From contig NZ_CP123907.1 of assembly GCF_033783015.1 (NCBI RefSeq), positions 744,001-808,000 on the forward strand: DNA of 64,000 nt. Direction: 5' to 3'. The position numbers and the translations under genes are program-made. This document shows positions 37,563 to 48,061 of this stretch, in pieces; the first letter of the stretch is position 1; every line of letters starts with the position of its first letter. The notes under the pieces are model-generated. The model did not search any database and was not told the origin of the DNA. It saw only the letters and a list, made by a program, of their open reading frames with translations. The DNA comes from Corynebacterium sp. 21KM1197 (GTDB lineage: Bacteria; Actinomycetota; Actinomycetes; Mycobacteriales; Mycobacteriaceae).

Positions 37563-37576
37563 GGAAGGAGGTCACG

Positions 37577-38197
37577 ATGAGCACACACGGACACGAGGTA
37601 GAGCTGCTAAGCGCAGCGGACATCAAGCGCACCGTGGCGCGCATCGCGCACCAGATCATTGAAAAGACGGCGCTGGGCTCGGAAAAGAGCGATCGGGTGG
37701 TGCTGCTGGGGATTCCCACCAGGGGAGTCCCGCTGGCGCAGCGTCTGGCCCAGTGCATTGAAGAGTTCTCGGGGGAAAAGGTGGCCGTGGGGTCGGTGGA
37801 CATCACCCTGTACCGCGATGACCTCTCCACCGGGCCGCACCGCACCCTGCACCGCACGGACATTCCCGCCGAGGGCCTCGATGGCGCCACGGTGGTGCTC
37901 GTGGACGACGTGCTGTTCTTCGGGCGCTCGGTGCGTGCCGCGCTCGACGCCCTGCGCGAGCTGGGGCGGCCCGAGGCCGTGAAGTTGGCGGTGCTGGTGG
38001 ATCGCGGGCACCGTCGCCTGCCCATTCGCGCGGACTTTGTGGGCAAGAGCGTGCCCACCGCGCTCAGCGAGGACATTGACGTCCTCCTCGATGAGGTCGA
38101 TGGCCGTGACGCGGTGCTGCTGCACCGCCCCGATACCACCCCGGATCGCGAGGGTGCTACCCCGCAGTCCACCGATGAGCGCGAGGAGAACGCCTGA
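37577..38197 (+). CDS. pyrR: pyr operon regulator/uracil phosphoribosyltransferase PyrR
   Basis: RNA-binding regulator of pyrimidine genes that senses UMP/UTP and has weak uracil phosphoribosyltransferase activity. 206 residues. Seen: [15 protein letters not shown] (about 43-57), [11 protein letters not shown], and the PRPP loop [18 protein letters not shown] near 110-127. First gene of pyrRBC; TGATG overlap of one base with pyrB. A predicted PyrR-binding hairpin sits just before its ribosome binding site. The last 25 residues are a polar extension. Confidence 0.95.
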   Translation: MSTHGHEVELLSAADIKRTVARIAHQIIEKTALGSEKSDRVVLLGIPTRGVPLAQRLAQCIEEFSGEKVAVGSVDITLYRDDLSTGPHRTLHRTDIPAEGLDGATVVLVDDVLFFGRSVRAALDALRELGRPEAVKLAVLVDRGHRRLPIRADFVGKSVPTALSEDIDVLLDEVDGRDAVLLHRPDTTPDREGATPQSTDEREENA

Positions 38198-39123
38198 TGA
38201 AGCACCTACTCAGCATTGCGGACCTCAGCGCGGAGGAGATCACCTCCCTGCTTGATGAGGCGGATAACTTTCAAAAACTCCTCTCCGAGCGCGAGGTGAA
38301 AAAACTCCCCACCCTGCGCGGCAAGACCGTATTCACGCTCTTTTATGAGAACTCCACGCGCACCCGTTCCTCCTTTGAATTGGCGGCCAAGTGGCTCAGC
38401 GCGGATACCGTGAATATCTCCGCCTCCTCGTCCTCGGTGCAAAAGGGCGAATCCCTGCGCGATACCGGCCTTACCCTCAAGGCCGTGGGGGCCGAGGCGA
38501 TCATCATGCGCCACCCCTGCTCCGGGGCGGCCGCGCAGTTGGCGCAGTGGGTGGCCCCCGGCGGCGATGGCCCGTCCGTGATCAACGCCGGTGATGGCCA
38601 GCACGCCCACCCCACCCAGGCGCTGTTGGACGCGCTGACGATCCGCCAGAAACTCGGCAGCCTCAAGGATCGCAAGGTGGTCATCGCGGGCGATTGCCTG
38701 CACTCGCGCGTGGTGCGCTCCAACGTGGAACTGCTCAGCAAGGTCGGCGCCCAGGTGGTGCTGGTGGCCCCGCCCACGCTCATGCCGGTGGGCGTGGAGA
38801 CGTGGCCGGTGCAGACCTCCTACGACCTGGATTCGGAGATCGCCGATGCCGACGCCGTGATGATGCTGCGCGTGCAGCAGGAGCGCATGCGCGGCGGATT
38901 CTTCCCCTCCGCCCGCGAGTACGCGGCGGGCTACGGGCTCAACGAGCGTCGATTGGCAAAGATGCCCAAGGGCGCGCTGGTCATGCACCCCGGGCCCATG
39001 CTGCGCGGCATGGAAATTGGCTATGATGTAGCGGATTCCGAGCAGGCCGTGGTGCTGCAACAGGTGACCAATGGCGTGCACGTGCGCATGGCCGTGCTCT
39101 TTGCCACCGTTCTGGGCGAATAA
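38197..39123 (+). CDS. pyrB: aspartate carbamoyltransferase catalytic chain
   Basis: Condenses aspartate with carbamoyl phosphate, the committed pyrimidine step. 308 residues, normal. Seen: [54 protein letters not shown] and [12 protein letters not shown]. No regulatory pyrI gene, as expected in actinobacteria. Translationally coupled to pyrR and followed 20 bases later by pyrC. Confidence 0.96.
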   Translation: MKHLLSIADLSAEEITSLLDEADNFQKLLSEREVKKLPTLRGKTVFTLFYENSTRTRSSFELAAKWLSADTVNISASSSSVQKGESLRDTGLTLKAVGAEAIIMRHPCSGAAAQLAQWVAPGGDGPSVINAGDGQHAHPTQALLDALTIRQKLGSLKDRKVVIAGDCLHSRVVRSNVELLSKVGAQVVLVAPPTLMPVGVETWPVQTSYDLDSEIADADAVMMLRVQQERMRGGFFPSAREYAAGYGLNERRLAKMPKGALVMHPGPMLRGMEIGYDVADSEQAVVLQQVTNGVHVRMAVLFATVLGE

Positions 39124-39143
39124 TACAAGGAGAAAATCACATC

Positions 39144-40463
39144 ATGGCAACTGATTACCCGCAGACCGGCCCGCTGAACGCGCCGGAGTCCGGTACCCTG
39201 CTGATCCGCGAGGTCCGCGTGTACGGCGAGGGCGAGCCGGTGAACGTTCTGGTCACCGACGGCGTGATTTCCTCCCTGGACGCCGGGGACGCCACCGCCG
39301 ATCGCGTGGTGGAGGGCAAGGGCGGCGTGCTGCTGCCCGGCCTGGTGGACATGCACGTGCACTTCCGCGAGCCGGGCCGCGAGGACGCCGAGACCATCGC
39401 CACCGGCTCCCAGGCGGCCGCGCGCGGCGGCTTCACTGCCGTGTTCACCATGGCAAACACCACCCCCGTGATCGACCAGCCCGTGCTGGCGGACAGCGTG
39501 TGGGCTAAGGGCCAGGAGGCCGGGCTGTGCGACGTACACCCGGTGGGTGCGATCACCAAGAACCGCGAGGGCAAGGAACTGGCGGAGCTGGGCATGATGG
39601 CCCAATCCCAGTCCCGCGTGCGCGTGTTCTCCGACGACGGCACCTGCGTGGATAACTCCGCGCTCATGCGCCGGGCCGTGGAGTACTCCAAGGCGCACGA
39701 CGTCCTGCTGGCCCAGCACTGCGAGGACCCGGTGCTCACCGAGGCCGCCGTGGCGCACGAGGGCCCCACCGCCGCGCGCCTGGGCCTGCGTGGCTGGCCG
39801 CGCGCCGCCGAGGAATCCATCGTGGCGCGCGATCTGCTGCTCAGCCGCGATTACGGCGGCCGCGTGCACATCTGTCACGCCTCCACGGCGGGCACCGTGA
39901 GCCTGCTCAAGTGGGCCAAGGAGCAGGGGATCGAGGTCTCCGCCGAGGTCACTCCGCACCACCTGCTGCTCACCGACGCCCGCCTGGAAACCTACGATCC
40001 GGTGAACAAGGTCAATCCGCCCCTGCGCGAGGACTCCGACGTAGCGGCCCTGCGCCAGGCGCTTCTCGACGGCGTGCTGGACTGCGTGGCCACCGACCAC
40101 GCCCCCCACGCGGCGGTGAATAAGTGCTGCGAGTTCGACCACGCCCTTCCCGGCATGCTGGGGCTGGAAACTTCCCTGGCGATCATCGCGGAGATCTTTG
40201 TCCGCGAGGGCCTGGCGGATTGGCGCTGGGTGGCCAAGGTGATGAGCGAGCGCCCCGCGCAGATCACCAAGTTGCCCGGGCACGGCCGCCCCCTGGCGGT
40301 GGGCGAGCCCGCCAACCTCACCGTGGTGGCCGAGGATCAGCCCTGGACGGTGGAGCCGCGCGAGTTGGCCTCTAAGGCGGAGAACACCCCCTTTGCCGGA
40401 ATGGAGTTCCACACCAAGGTGGCCGCCACCGTGCTGCGCGGCAAGGTCACCCACGAGGGGTAG
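39144..40463 (+). CDS. pyrC: dihydroorotase
   Basis: Cyclises carbamoyl aspartate to dihydroorotate; zinc amidohydrolase, 439 residues. Seen: the metal motif [35 protein letters not shown] and [11 protein letters not shown] 39144 has AAGGAGA upstream. The operon ends here: the next gene is convergent, so carA, carB and pyrF, which follow pyrC in many relatives, are missing from this locus. Confidence 0.96.
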   Translation: MATDYPQTGPLNAPESGTLLIREVRVYGEGEPVNVLVTDGVISSLDAGDATADRVVEGKGGVLLPGLVDMHVHFREPGREDAETIATGSQAAARGGFTAVFTMANTTPVIDQPVLADSVWAKGQEAGLCDVHPVGAITKNREGKELAELGMMAQSQSRVRVFSDDGTCVDNSALMRRAVEYSKAHDVLLAQHCEDPVLTEAAVAHEGPTAARLGLRGWPRAAEESIVARDLLLSRDYGGRVHICHASTAGTVSLLKWAKEQGIEVSAEVTPHHLLLTDARLETYDPVNKVNPPLREDSDVAALRQALLDGVLDCVATDHAPHAAVNKCCEFDHALPGMLGLETSLAIIAEIFVREGLADWRWVAKVMSERPAQITKLPGHGRPLAVGEPANLTVVAEDQPWTVEPRELASKAENTPFAGMEFHTKVAATVLRGKVTHEG

Positions 40464-40467
40464 GACG

Positions 40468-40968
40468 TTATTGCGGGGAAGCGAGGGGGTCGGTTCCGGT
40501 GGCGGTGAGCCACCAGTCCGAATTGGGCGAGGAGAGGTCTCGGTTATCGCGGACTGAGACGGTCTCCTCGCTCAAGCGATAGGCCGGTGCGTTGCTGCCG
40601 CTGCATAGCAGCAGGGTTTCGGTGGGGTGAACCTCGGCCTTGACCTCGGAGCCCTTGATCCGCAGCAGGGCGTTCTCGTCCTGCTGCAATTCCGGCACGT
40701 CGCCTTCTTCTATTCCCAGCGCCTGTGCCACCAGGTCGCGGGGAGCCTCGGGGCAGAGCGCGGCGTACTCCTCCCACCGATCGCCGTAGACCGCGGTCAG
40801 GGTAAGAATCACGCTATCGGTGTCTCGCTCCCGGACGGCCTCTTGGGCGGCGTCCAGGAGGGGTTGATCGCTCTCGGTGGTGCAGGCGGCAAGTGCGGCC
40901 GTGGAGAAAATCCCTGCGCACAGGAGGGCAGCGAGGTGGGGGCGTCGTATGTGCGTTTCTCGTGGCAT
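40468..40968 (-). CDS. putative lipoprotein
   Basis: 166 residues: charged start, hydrophobic segment and lipobox LAAC (Cys29) predicting a lipid-anchored surface protein. The mature part is soluble and acidic, with two cysteines (ALCPEAP and LLCSGSN) that could form a disulfide. No family recognised. It converges on pyrC with four bases between and stands alone, with the second ArcD-like gene 83 bases upstream. Confidence 0.7.
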   Translation of the reverse strand: MPRETHIRRPHLAALLCAGIFSTAALAACTTESDQPLLDAAQEAVRERDTDSVILTLTAVYGDRWEEYAALCPEAPRDLVAQALGIEEGDVPELQQDENALLRIKGSEVKAEVHPTETLLLCSGSNAPAYRLSEETVSVRDNRDLSSPNSDWWLTATGTDPLASPQ

Positions 40969-41051
40969 TGCGGGGTCACACCCTTAAAAGTTGTGATCTA
41001 TCTCCCTTACGTTGGCCACTATAGGCGAAAGCACGCCCTGGTGTCGCCGCC

Positions 41052-42536
41052 CTACAGGCTCAGCGCCCCCGTGCCGAGCCCCCACACCGCCACGGCAGAG
41101 GCCAGCACCACCACCGCTACCACGGCCCACTCGAAGGGACTAAACAGTGGCTCGCGGCGGCGCAGCCGGGTGAGAACGTAGGGGATCAGGCCGGGTAGCA
41201 GGGCGAGCGCCCCGAAGAGCACGTAGGTGGGGTCGGCGGCGTAGAAGAGCCACAGGGAATACACCAGCGCAATGCCGCCCACCAGCAGGTGCCGCTGGTT
41301 ATCCCGCGCGCTCATGGCGGGGCCGGAATCGTTAAAGGCGATGCCCGCCCGGGGGTGGGTCAGGCCGCGCCCCCGGGCGGCCAGCAGCACCAGGTACATC
41401 GCGGAAAACAGGTAGGGCAGCAGGTACAAGATGGTGGCCAACTGCACCATGGATACGTAGGTGGTCTCGTTGAGGAAGAACACCACCACGAACATCTGGA
41501 TCACGGCGGTGGAAACCAACTGGGCCATCCAGGGCGCGCCCGCGGAGTTGGTGGCGCTCACCTTGCGGGGCAGGAGGCCGTCGGCAGCCATGAGCATGAG
41601 CGGCTCGGCGCAGAGCATTTGCCAGGAGACGTAGGCTCCCAGTACGGAGAGGCATAGGCCGGCGGAGATGAGCGCCGCGCCCCACGGCCCCACCACGGCT
41701 TCCAGCACGGAGGCCATCGAGTTATCCGGCAGGGCGGCCAGTTCCTCCTGGGTGAGCACGCCGAAGGAGAGGGCAGACACGCTGACCAGCAGGGCGAGCA
41801 CGGAGAGGAAGCCGATCACGGTGGCGCGGCCGATGTCGCGCCGGGAGCGGGACTGGCGGGAATACACCGAGGCCCCCTCGATGCCGATGAATACCCACAC
41901 GGTAAAGAGCATGGTGCCCTGAATCTGCTCGAACACGCTGGCCCCACTGTTTTGCCCCCAGAAGTCCAGGGTGAAGCGGTCCCAGCTAAAGCCGATGAAG
42001 GCGGTGAGCACGATGAAGGCGAGGATGGGAAGGAGTTTGGCCACGGTGGTCACCGTGTTCAGCAGCGCGGCCTGCTGCACCCCGCGCGCCAGCACGGCGA
42101 AGATGATCCAGGTGAGCGCGGAGACCGCCAGCGCGGTGGTCAGGCGGTGCTGCTCGGAGAAGATGGGAACGTAGTGCCCCAGGGTGGTGAAAAAGAGCGT
42201 GGCGTATCCCACCTGCGCGATCACGGAACCCAGCCAGTACCCCCAGCCGGAGGCGAACCCGATGAAATCCCCCAGCCCGGCGCGGGCGTAGGCGTACACC
42301 CCGGAGTTGAGGTGGGGTTTGCGCCGGGCCAGGATGTGGAACACAAAGGCCACGGAGAGCATTCCCACCCCGGCGATGGCCCAACTGATCAGCATGGCGC
42401 CGGGGGCGGTCACGGAGGCGATGTTCTGGGGCAGGGAGAAAATACCGGCGCCCACGGTGGAACCGATGATGAGCGCCACGAGCGTCCACATGGGGACGGA
42501 GCGGGTGCTTTCTTCCTGGGGGTTTCCTAGAGTCAC
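41052..42536 (-). CDS. second ArcD-like arginine/ornithine or amino-acid antiporter
   Basis: 494 residues, APC superfamily, about 12 helices, clearly a paralogue of arcD at 32133: GSTVGAGIFSLPQN, KPHLNSGVYAYARAGLGDFIGF and [24 protein letters not shown] align closely. Divergence elsewhere suggests another substrate or condition. GTG 42536 is the likely start, with GGTGG just before and no strong ribosome binding site. It stands alone, transcribed opposite to the ADI operon. Confidence 0.85.
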   Translation of the reverse strand: MTLGNPQEESTRSVPMWTLVALIIGSTVGAGIFSLPQNIASVTAPGAMLISWAIAGVGMLSVAFVFHILARRKPHLNSGVYAYARAGLGDFIGFASGWGYWLGSVIAQVGYATLFFTTLGHYVPIFSEQHRLTTALAVSALTWIIFAVLARGVQQAALLNTVTTVAKLLPILAFIVLTAFIGFSWDRFTLDFWGQNSGASVFEQIQGTMLFTVWVFIGIEGASVYSRQSRSRRDIGRATVIGFLSVLALLVSVSALSFGVLTQEELAALPDNSMASVLEAVVGPWGAALISAGLCLSVLGAYVSWQMLCAEPLMLMAADGLLPRKVSATNSAGAPWMAQLVSTAVIQMFVVVFFLNETTYVSMVQLATILYLLPYLFSAMYLVLLAARGRGLTHPRAGIAFNDSGPAMSARDNQRHLLVGGIALVYSLWLFYAADPTYVLFGALALLPGLIPYVLTRLRRREPLFSPFEWAVVAVVVLASAVAVWGLGTGALSL

Positions 42537-42642
42537 CCACCCAATTTATCGGAATGACCGGGTGGAGATAAACCCGCCTGCGCACAATCCCGTACCGTGG
42601 TTGGGTGTTAGTGCATAAACACAAGGAAAGGATGAATACCTC

Positions 42643-42843
42643 ATGGGTTTCCTGGATGAGGCTAAGCAGAAGGCCACCGAGTTCCTGAACTCCGATAAGG
42701 CCGAGGAGCAGACCGATCAGGTGCTGGACAAGGCCGCCGATTTCGCCAAGGACAAGCTGGGCGAGGACAAGGCCGATCAGGTGGATAAGGTCCGCAACGC
42801 CATCGATGACAAGATCGGTGGCAAGGGCCAGGAGCAACAGTAA
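42643..42843 (+). CDS. MT0933/Rv0909-like small helical protein (putative antitoxin)
   Basis: 66 residues, highly charged and helical, with repeats of DKA(A/E)... such as QVLDKAADFAKDKLGEDKADQV. It matches the MT0933-like antitoxin family, named for a mycobacterial antitoxin, but many members have no toxin neighbour and none is seen here. ATG 42643 has AAAGGA. It sits 5 bases before mazG and may be co-transcribed with it. Confidence 0.75.
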   Translation: MGFLDEAKQKATEFLNSDKAEEQTDQVLDKAADFAKDKLGEDKADQVDKVRNAIDDKIGGKGQEQQ

Positions 42844-42848
42844 GCAGC

Positions 42849-43457
42849 ATGTTTGCCGTGCTTCTCGACGCCCGCTGGCCCACGCAGATTCCCCTGGAAG
42901 CATGGGAGCGCTGCGAGGGGCCGGTGCGCGGCACCGAGGAGATTCCCGGCGAGGTGATCGGGGGCCTGGGGGAGCGCTTAAAACCGGGGCGGGGAACATT
43001 ACTGACCACGAGGCAGGGGGAGATACCTCACGATTGCGAGGTGATCGTTGCCCCCAGCCGCAGCGACGCCCTGTGGCAGGCCCGCGCCGTGATGGCCCGC
43101 GCCCGCGAGATCGGCCAGTGGGAGCAGGAGCAAACCCACGCCAGCCTCATTCCCTATTTGCTGGAAGAGGCCGCCGAGGTGGCCGAGGAGGTGCGCTGCG
43201 GCGGCGGCGATGCGGCCCTGTGCGCGGAGCTTGGCGACGTCCTGCTTCAAGTGCTCTTTCACGCCCGGATCGCGGAGCAGCGCGGGGCCTTTGACTTCGA
43301 TGACGTAGCCATGAGCTTTGTGCGCAAAATGCGCTCGCGCGCACCTTACCTCTTCGACGGCACCACCTCGGTGGTTCCCGTGGCCGAGCAGGATCGGCTG
43401 TGGGCGGAGGGAAAGCAAAAGGAGCGCTGCGCTACCATCGACCGTCATGGCGAATGA
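42849..43457 (+). CDS. mazG: MazG-type nucleoside triphosphate pyrophosphohydrolase
   Basis: House-cleaning enzyme that hydrolyses NTPs or dNTPs to monophosphate and pyrophosphate. 202 residues. The MazG fold is in the second half: HASLIPYLLEEAAEVAEEV (about 97-115) and ELGDVLLQVLFHARIAEQ give the EExxE...ExxD metal-binding set. The first 90 residues are the extra domain common to actinobacterial MazG. Gene order with the transglycosylase and eno matches mycobacteria. Confidence 0.9.
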   Translation: MFAVLLDARWPTQIPLEAWERCEGPVRGTEEIPGEVIGGLGERLKPGRGTLLTTRQGEIPHDCEVIVAPSRSDALWQARAVMARAREIGQWEQEQTHASLIPYLLEEAAEVAEEVRCGGGDAALCAELGDVLLQVLFHARIAEQRGAFDFDDVAMSFVRKMRSRAPYLFDGTTSVVPVAEQDRLWAEGKQKERCATIDRHGE

Positions 43458-44232
43458 GGGCAGAAGAGCGGCAGGCTGCGGGTGCAGCGTTATTCTGGCC
43501 GTGATCCTCATCATCGCCCTTGTGGCCTGGGCTTTTTCCGTATTTGGGGGCTCCGAGGGGGCGCGTACCCTTCAACCCGTGCCGGATACCACTCCGCCGA
43601 GCGCAGGGGCCGAGGTGCCTGTGATCGACGTGCACGCGCCGGGACGCACCTCGGACAAACTGGGTTTTTGGGCCAAACCCCTGGCCGAGCAGACGGGTAT
43701 CCCGGAGTCCGCCCTGCGCGCCTACGGCAACGCGGAACTCATTGCCACCGAGGCCTGGCCCCAGTGCCACCTGCGGTGGACCACGCTCGCGGGGCTGGGT
43801 TATGTGGAGACCCGCCATGGAACGTACTCCGGCAAGTGGTTCAACCATTCCAGCATCGGGGAGGACGGCGTGGTGGACCCGCCCATCGTGGGCATCGCGC
43901 TCGACGGCTCTCCGGGAGTGGCGGAGATCCCCGATACGGACGCTGGCCGCCTGGACGGCGATACTGAGTATGACCGCGCCGTGGGGCCCATGCAGTTCAT
44001 CCCGGAGTCCTGGGGCCGCTTTGGGCTCGACGCCAGCGGGGACGGCAAGGCCGATCCGCAGCAGATCGACGACGCCGCCCTCTCCGCCGCGAAGTTGCTG
44101 TGCCATGGCCGCGACCTCAGCCAGGCGGATCAGTGGGTGGACGCGATTCACGCCTACAACATGTCGCAGGATTACCTCATCAAGGTGCGCAACGCGGCCA
44201 ACTCCTACGCGCTGGGGCAGCCCGCTCCCTGA
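43447..44232 (+). CDS. membrane-anchored lytic transglycosylase (LpqU-like)
   Basis: 261 residues: an N-terminal membrane anchor (about 12-33) and an outside lytic murein transglycosylase domain, with YVETRHGTYSGKWF holding the likely catalytic Glu, AVGPMQFIPESWGRFG, and AIHAYNMSQDYL. Cuts peptidoglycan glycan strands. The place between mazG and eno is that of lpqU in mycobacteria, but here the anchor is a transmembrane helix, with Cys 11-13 in AAGCGCS rather than a clear lipobox. ATG 43447 overlaps mazG by 11 bases; no strong ribosome binding site. Confidence 0.85.
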   Translation: MANEGRRAAGCGCSVILAVILIIALVAWAFSVFGGSEGARTLQPVPDTTPPSAGAEVPVIDVHAPGRTSDKLGFWAKPLAEQTGIPESALRAYGNAELIATEAWPQCHLRWTTLAGLGYVETRHGTYSGKWFNHSSIGEDGVVDPPIVGIALDGSPGVAEIPDTDAGRLDGDTEYDRAVGPMQFIPESWGRFGLDASGDGKADPQQIDDAALSAAKLLCHGRDLSQADQWVDAIHAYNMSQDYLIKVRNAANSYALGQPAP

Positions 44233-44382
44233 TTCTCGGGCCCGGTGGGCGTCGAGAAGCCAAACATGTTCGGGCATACCCAGACACACCCACGCGCGGC
44301 GATTTTCTGGAACAATTGAGCCGGGAGGCGCGCTCATGGGGTGCCTCGTGAAGAAGTAACGTACCGCTTGATATGGCAATAG

Positions 44383-45669
<1,287 letters not shown>

Positions 45670-45962
45670 CCAAAGCCAGGAGGCCGAGGGCGCGGCTGGT
45701 TTTTACTGGTTGCCGCCCCGCCGCCTCTAAATTGTGTGCCTCTTCCCTTGGAGAAGGGGCATTTTTTCATGAGAAGATCTTTTTTTGCGCGGGCTTGGCG
45801 GGCGCGTGACATGCCGCAAGATCCCACACGGAACCCGGGTATGAGAGTCGGGTGCTGGTGCAGGGAATCGCTGGTGAGGGGGTTTGTTCCGGGTGCCTTG
45901 TGCGGCTATTGTCTGTGATTGATTTACGTGTCTATCCACCCGATGATCGGATATATTTCAGA
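45670..45962. other. eno-protease intergenic region
   Basis: About 290 bases. Besides the terminator at 45737-45767 I see no gene; the following part should contain the protease promoter, with an A/T-rich stretch at 45917-45965. Confidence 0.4.
45737..45767 (+). terminator. rho-independent terminator downstream of eno
   Basis: TGCC-T-CTTC pairs with GAAG-G-GGCA (one T-G) around the loop CCTTGGA, directly followed by six T residues. Confidence 0.85.
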
Positions 45963-46592
45963 ATGATGACGATGAAGCGCGTGACGGCGGCCGGTTTGGC
46001 CGCTGTCATGGCCACGCTGTGCTCTGTTGCTCCCGCCTCGGCCCGCCCCGGCCCCACCTTGCATCAGGGCGGGATGATCAAGACCCTCATTTCCAATTGC
46101 TCCGTGACCTTGGTGTCCAACAAAACCGCCTACACCTCGAAGCACTGCGGCAACGGAGTGTGGACGGAGGGCACGCGGGTCACCAACATGCGCGGGCAGG
46201 TGATCGGCACCATAGACGGCATTGGCTCCTCTACCGGCCGTGAGCCCATTGATGCCATCCGCATCAGGATCGCGGATAACGTCCGGGTGGTGGGTGCGGC
46301 CCCCACGCGCGACGCCTCCACGATGAAGGTCGGTGAACGAATCCAGGCCGTGGGCAGCATGAGCCGCGCCACCGGACGATTCTCCGATACCCGCCGGGTG
46401 CTGGTGAATAACACCAACTATCCCAGCGTGGTCATCAACTCCGACGTGGTCAGCGTCGGCGGGGATTCCGGCGGGGCCATTTTGGATGGCCAGGGGCGCG
46501 TCATCGGCATCATTAAGGGTGGAAAGACTGCCCGCGATACGTACTTTGTGCCCATCGACCTGGTGGAAAAGTACCTGCCTGCGCATTCTTAG
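45963..46592 (+). CDS. secreted S1-family serine protease (second)
   Basis: 209 residues: a signal peptide (cleavage near PASA, residue 27) and a small chymotrypsin-like domain. Catalytic residues His61 (TSKHCG), Asp97 (EPIDAIRI) and Ser169 (GGDSGGAIL) are all visible. It has the same compact layout as the protease at 26013, suggesting a paralogous pair. The start could be ATG 45963, 45966 or 45972, with no clear ribosome binding site. It is followed by a long hairpin. Confidence 0.85.
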   Translation: MMTMKRVTAAGLAAVMATLCSVAPASARPGPTLHQGGMIKTLISNCSVTLVSNKTAYTSKHCGNGVWTEGTRVTNMRGQVIGTIDGIGSSTGREPIDAIRIRIADNVRVVGAAPTRDASTMKVGERIQAVGSMSRATGRFSDTRRVLVNNTNYPSVVINSDVVSVGGDSGGAILDGQGRVIGIIKGGKTARDTYFVPIDLVEKYLPAHS

Positions 46593-46597
46593 GGGCT

Positions 46598-46653
46598 AGC
46601 GGCCGCGAGGAACCCCGGGGAGCAGGCGGGATTGGCGGGCAGCGGCCGCTTTT
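46598..46653. terminator. long hairpin after the second S1 protease
   Basis: AGCGGCCGC (46598-46606) pairs perfectly with GCGGCCGCT (46642-46650) and TTT follows. The 35-base loop is itself GC-rich. Likely a terminator for the protease. Confidence 0.55.
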
Positions 46654-46695
46654 CGCTGGCGCCCTTTTCAGCGCACGCCTTTTATTGGGCGCCTT

Positions 46696-47982
46696 TCATG
46701 GGGGCCTAATGGGGTAGATTGTGGCAGTTATTCGGGGCGGGGCTCCCCGGAAGCGCTCTAACAGATAGGTGAGGCTGGATTCCATCCCGCTGAAAAAGGG
46801 CAGCATATGGTTGAGGGTGGTACCGGGCACCGTGGTGGGCAGGGGATCGGTGGTATAGGCAACGGGTACCCCGGAGGCGCAGTAGGTGGCGGCGAGGTCG
46901 CGCACCTGGTGGTACGGGATGGTGTCATCGTTGGTTCCCGCGTGGATCATCACCGGCCCGGTGGGGGTGGTCTGACCCAGGTTCTGCGCGGTGAGTGCTT
47001 CCCACAAGATGGGGGAGCGCGCCGCCACCTCGGAGAAGGATTCCCCGGTTGTGGTCAGTTCCCGGCTGTGCCGCCTGCCCCAGGCCAGCATCGCGTCCGG
47101 CAGACACATCTCGGGGGTCTGGTCAAAGTACCGCCGCCCCTCCTCGTTGAGCAGAGGTTCGATCTCCTCGCGGAAAATCACCGGGTTGCGCTCGGCAAAA
47201 CCCGCCACCGCCATGCCGAGCACGCCGAAGATGGCATTGCCCTCGATGGAATTGATCACTACGGGCAGATTGGCGGGCGGGGCACCGGCAAAGGTGCCCG
47301 CGATGTTGAGCTCCGGCGCATAGGTGGCCGCGAGTTCCGCTGCCGCGCCGGTGGCCCCGCCGCCCTGGGAGTATCCCCACAGGCCCACCGGGGTATCGGC
47401 GGGCGCGTCGGCGGCGCGCAGGGCCACGCGGGCGGCGTCGAGTACGGCGCGGCCCTCCTCCCGGTTATGCGCGTAGGTGTGCGCGCCGGGCGTGCCCAGC
47501 CCCATGTAATCCGTCATGACCACGCGCACCCCGGAGAGCAGTGCCAGATGGGCGATGGGTAGCTCGTAGTTGATTCCCAGGGCGGAGGTTTGGGCGTTGA
47601 TGGAGATCAGACCACGCGAGGGGGCGCAGGCGTCGGCGGCCCCGCGCGTGCCGGGGGCGATGACGAGCACGGGCCGAGGGCCGGGCCCATTCCAGGGCAG
47701 AGTGGGTTCCAGGAGTGTGCCGGACACGGCGGCGGCTTCTCCGGTGATGAGGGTGGAAGAGTAGAGGATGCGCTGCGTGGCGGCGGGCCAATCCTGGGGC
47801 TGAAGATCGGGGGCGGGGGCGCTGCGAATGAGGGTACCGGGTGTGGCGGGGAGATCGGCAGGGGGAAGGTAGAACGCGTCGTGGGGATTGAACAGGGGTG
47901 AGGCCTGTGCCGTGACCGGAGAGAGCAGGAGGGTCAGGGCGGTGAGGAGCGATGTAACTTTCTTTCTGGAAAGAATGTCCAT
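46696..47982 (-). CDS. secreted lipase, LIP family
   Basis: 428 residues with a signal peptide (MDILSRKK, then a hydrophobic core, cleavage near AQA) and an alpha/beta hydrolase of the secretory-lipase LIP family. Seen: nucleophile motif GYSQGGG, the Asp region HAGTNDDTIPY and the His in TTLNHMLPFF. Corynebacteria secrete such enzymes to use skin or host lipids. ATG 47982 is chosen because it begins a proper signal peptide; the frame extends meaninglessly to 48072. Divergent from the MntR-type regulator, with 79 bases between starts. Confidence 0.85.
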   Translation of the reverse strand: MDILSRKKVTSLLTALTLLLSPVTAQASPLFNPHDAFYLPPADLPATPGTLIRSAPAPDLQPQDWPAATQRILYSSTLITGEAAAVSGTLLEPTLPWNGPGPRPVLVIAPGTRGAADACAPSRGLISINAQTSALGINYELPIAHLALLSGVRVVMTDYMGLGTPGAHTYAHNREEGRAVLDAARVALRAADAPADTPVGLWGYSQGGGATGAAAELAATYAPELNIAGTFAGAPPANLPVVINSIEGNAIFGVLGMAVAGFAERNPVIFREEIEPLLNEEGRRYFDQTPEMCLPDAMLAWGRRHSRELTTTGESFSEVAARSPILWEALTAQNLGQTTPTGPVMIHAGTNDDTIPYHQVRDLAATYCASGVPVAYTTDPLPTTVPGTTLNHMLPFFSGMESSLTYLLERFRGAPPRITATIYPIRPP

Positions 47983-48061
47983 GCGTGAATTATGATCCAC
48001 GTCATAGGAATAATCAAGGGTTGCGGCGGAATCGCCGGTGACGCTCGATACAATGGCGGCC

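Noticed and set aside
47990..48007. TTATGA-N6-TCATAG palindrome between the lipase and mntR
   Set aside because: Only five of six positions match and it does not resemble the MntR or DtxR sites; could be chance.
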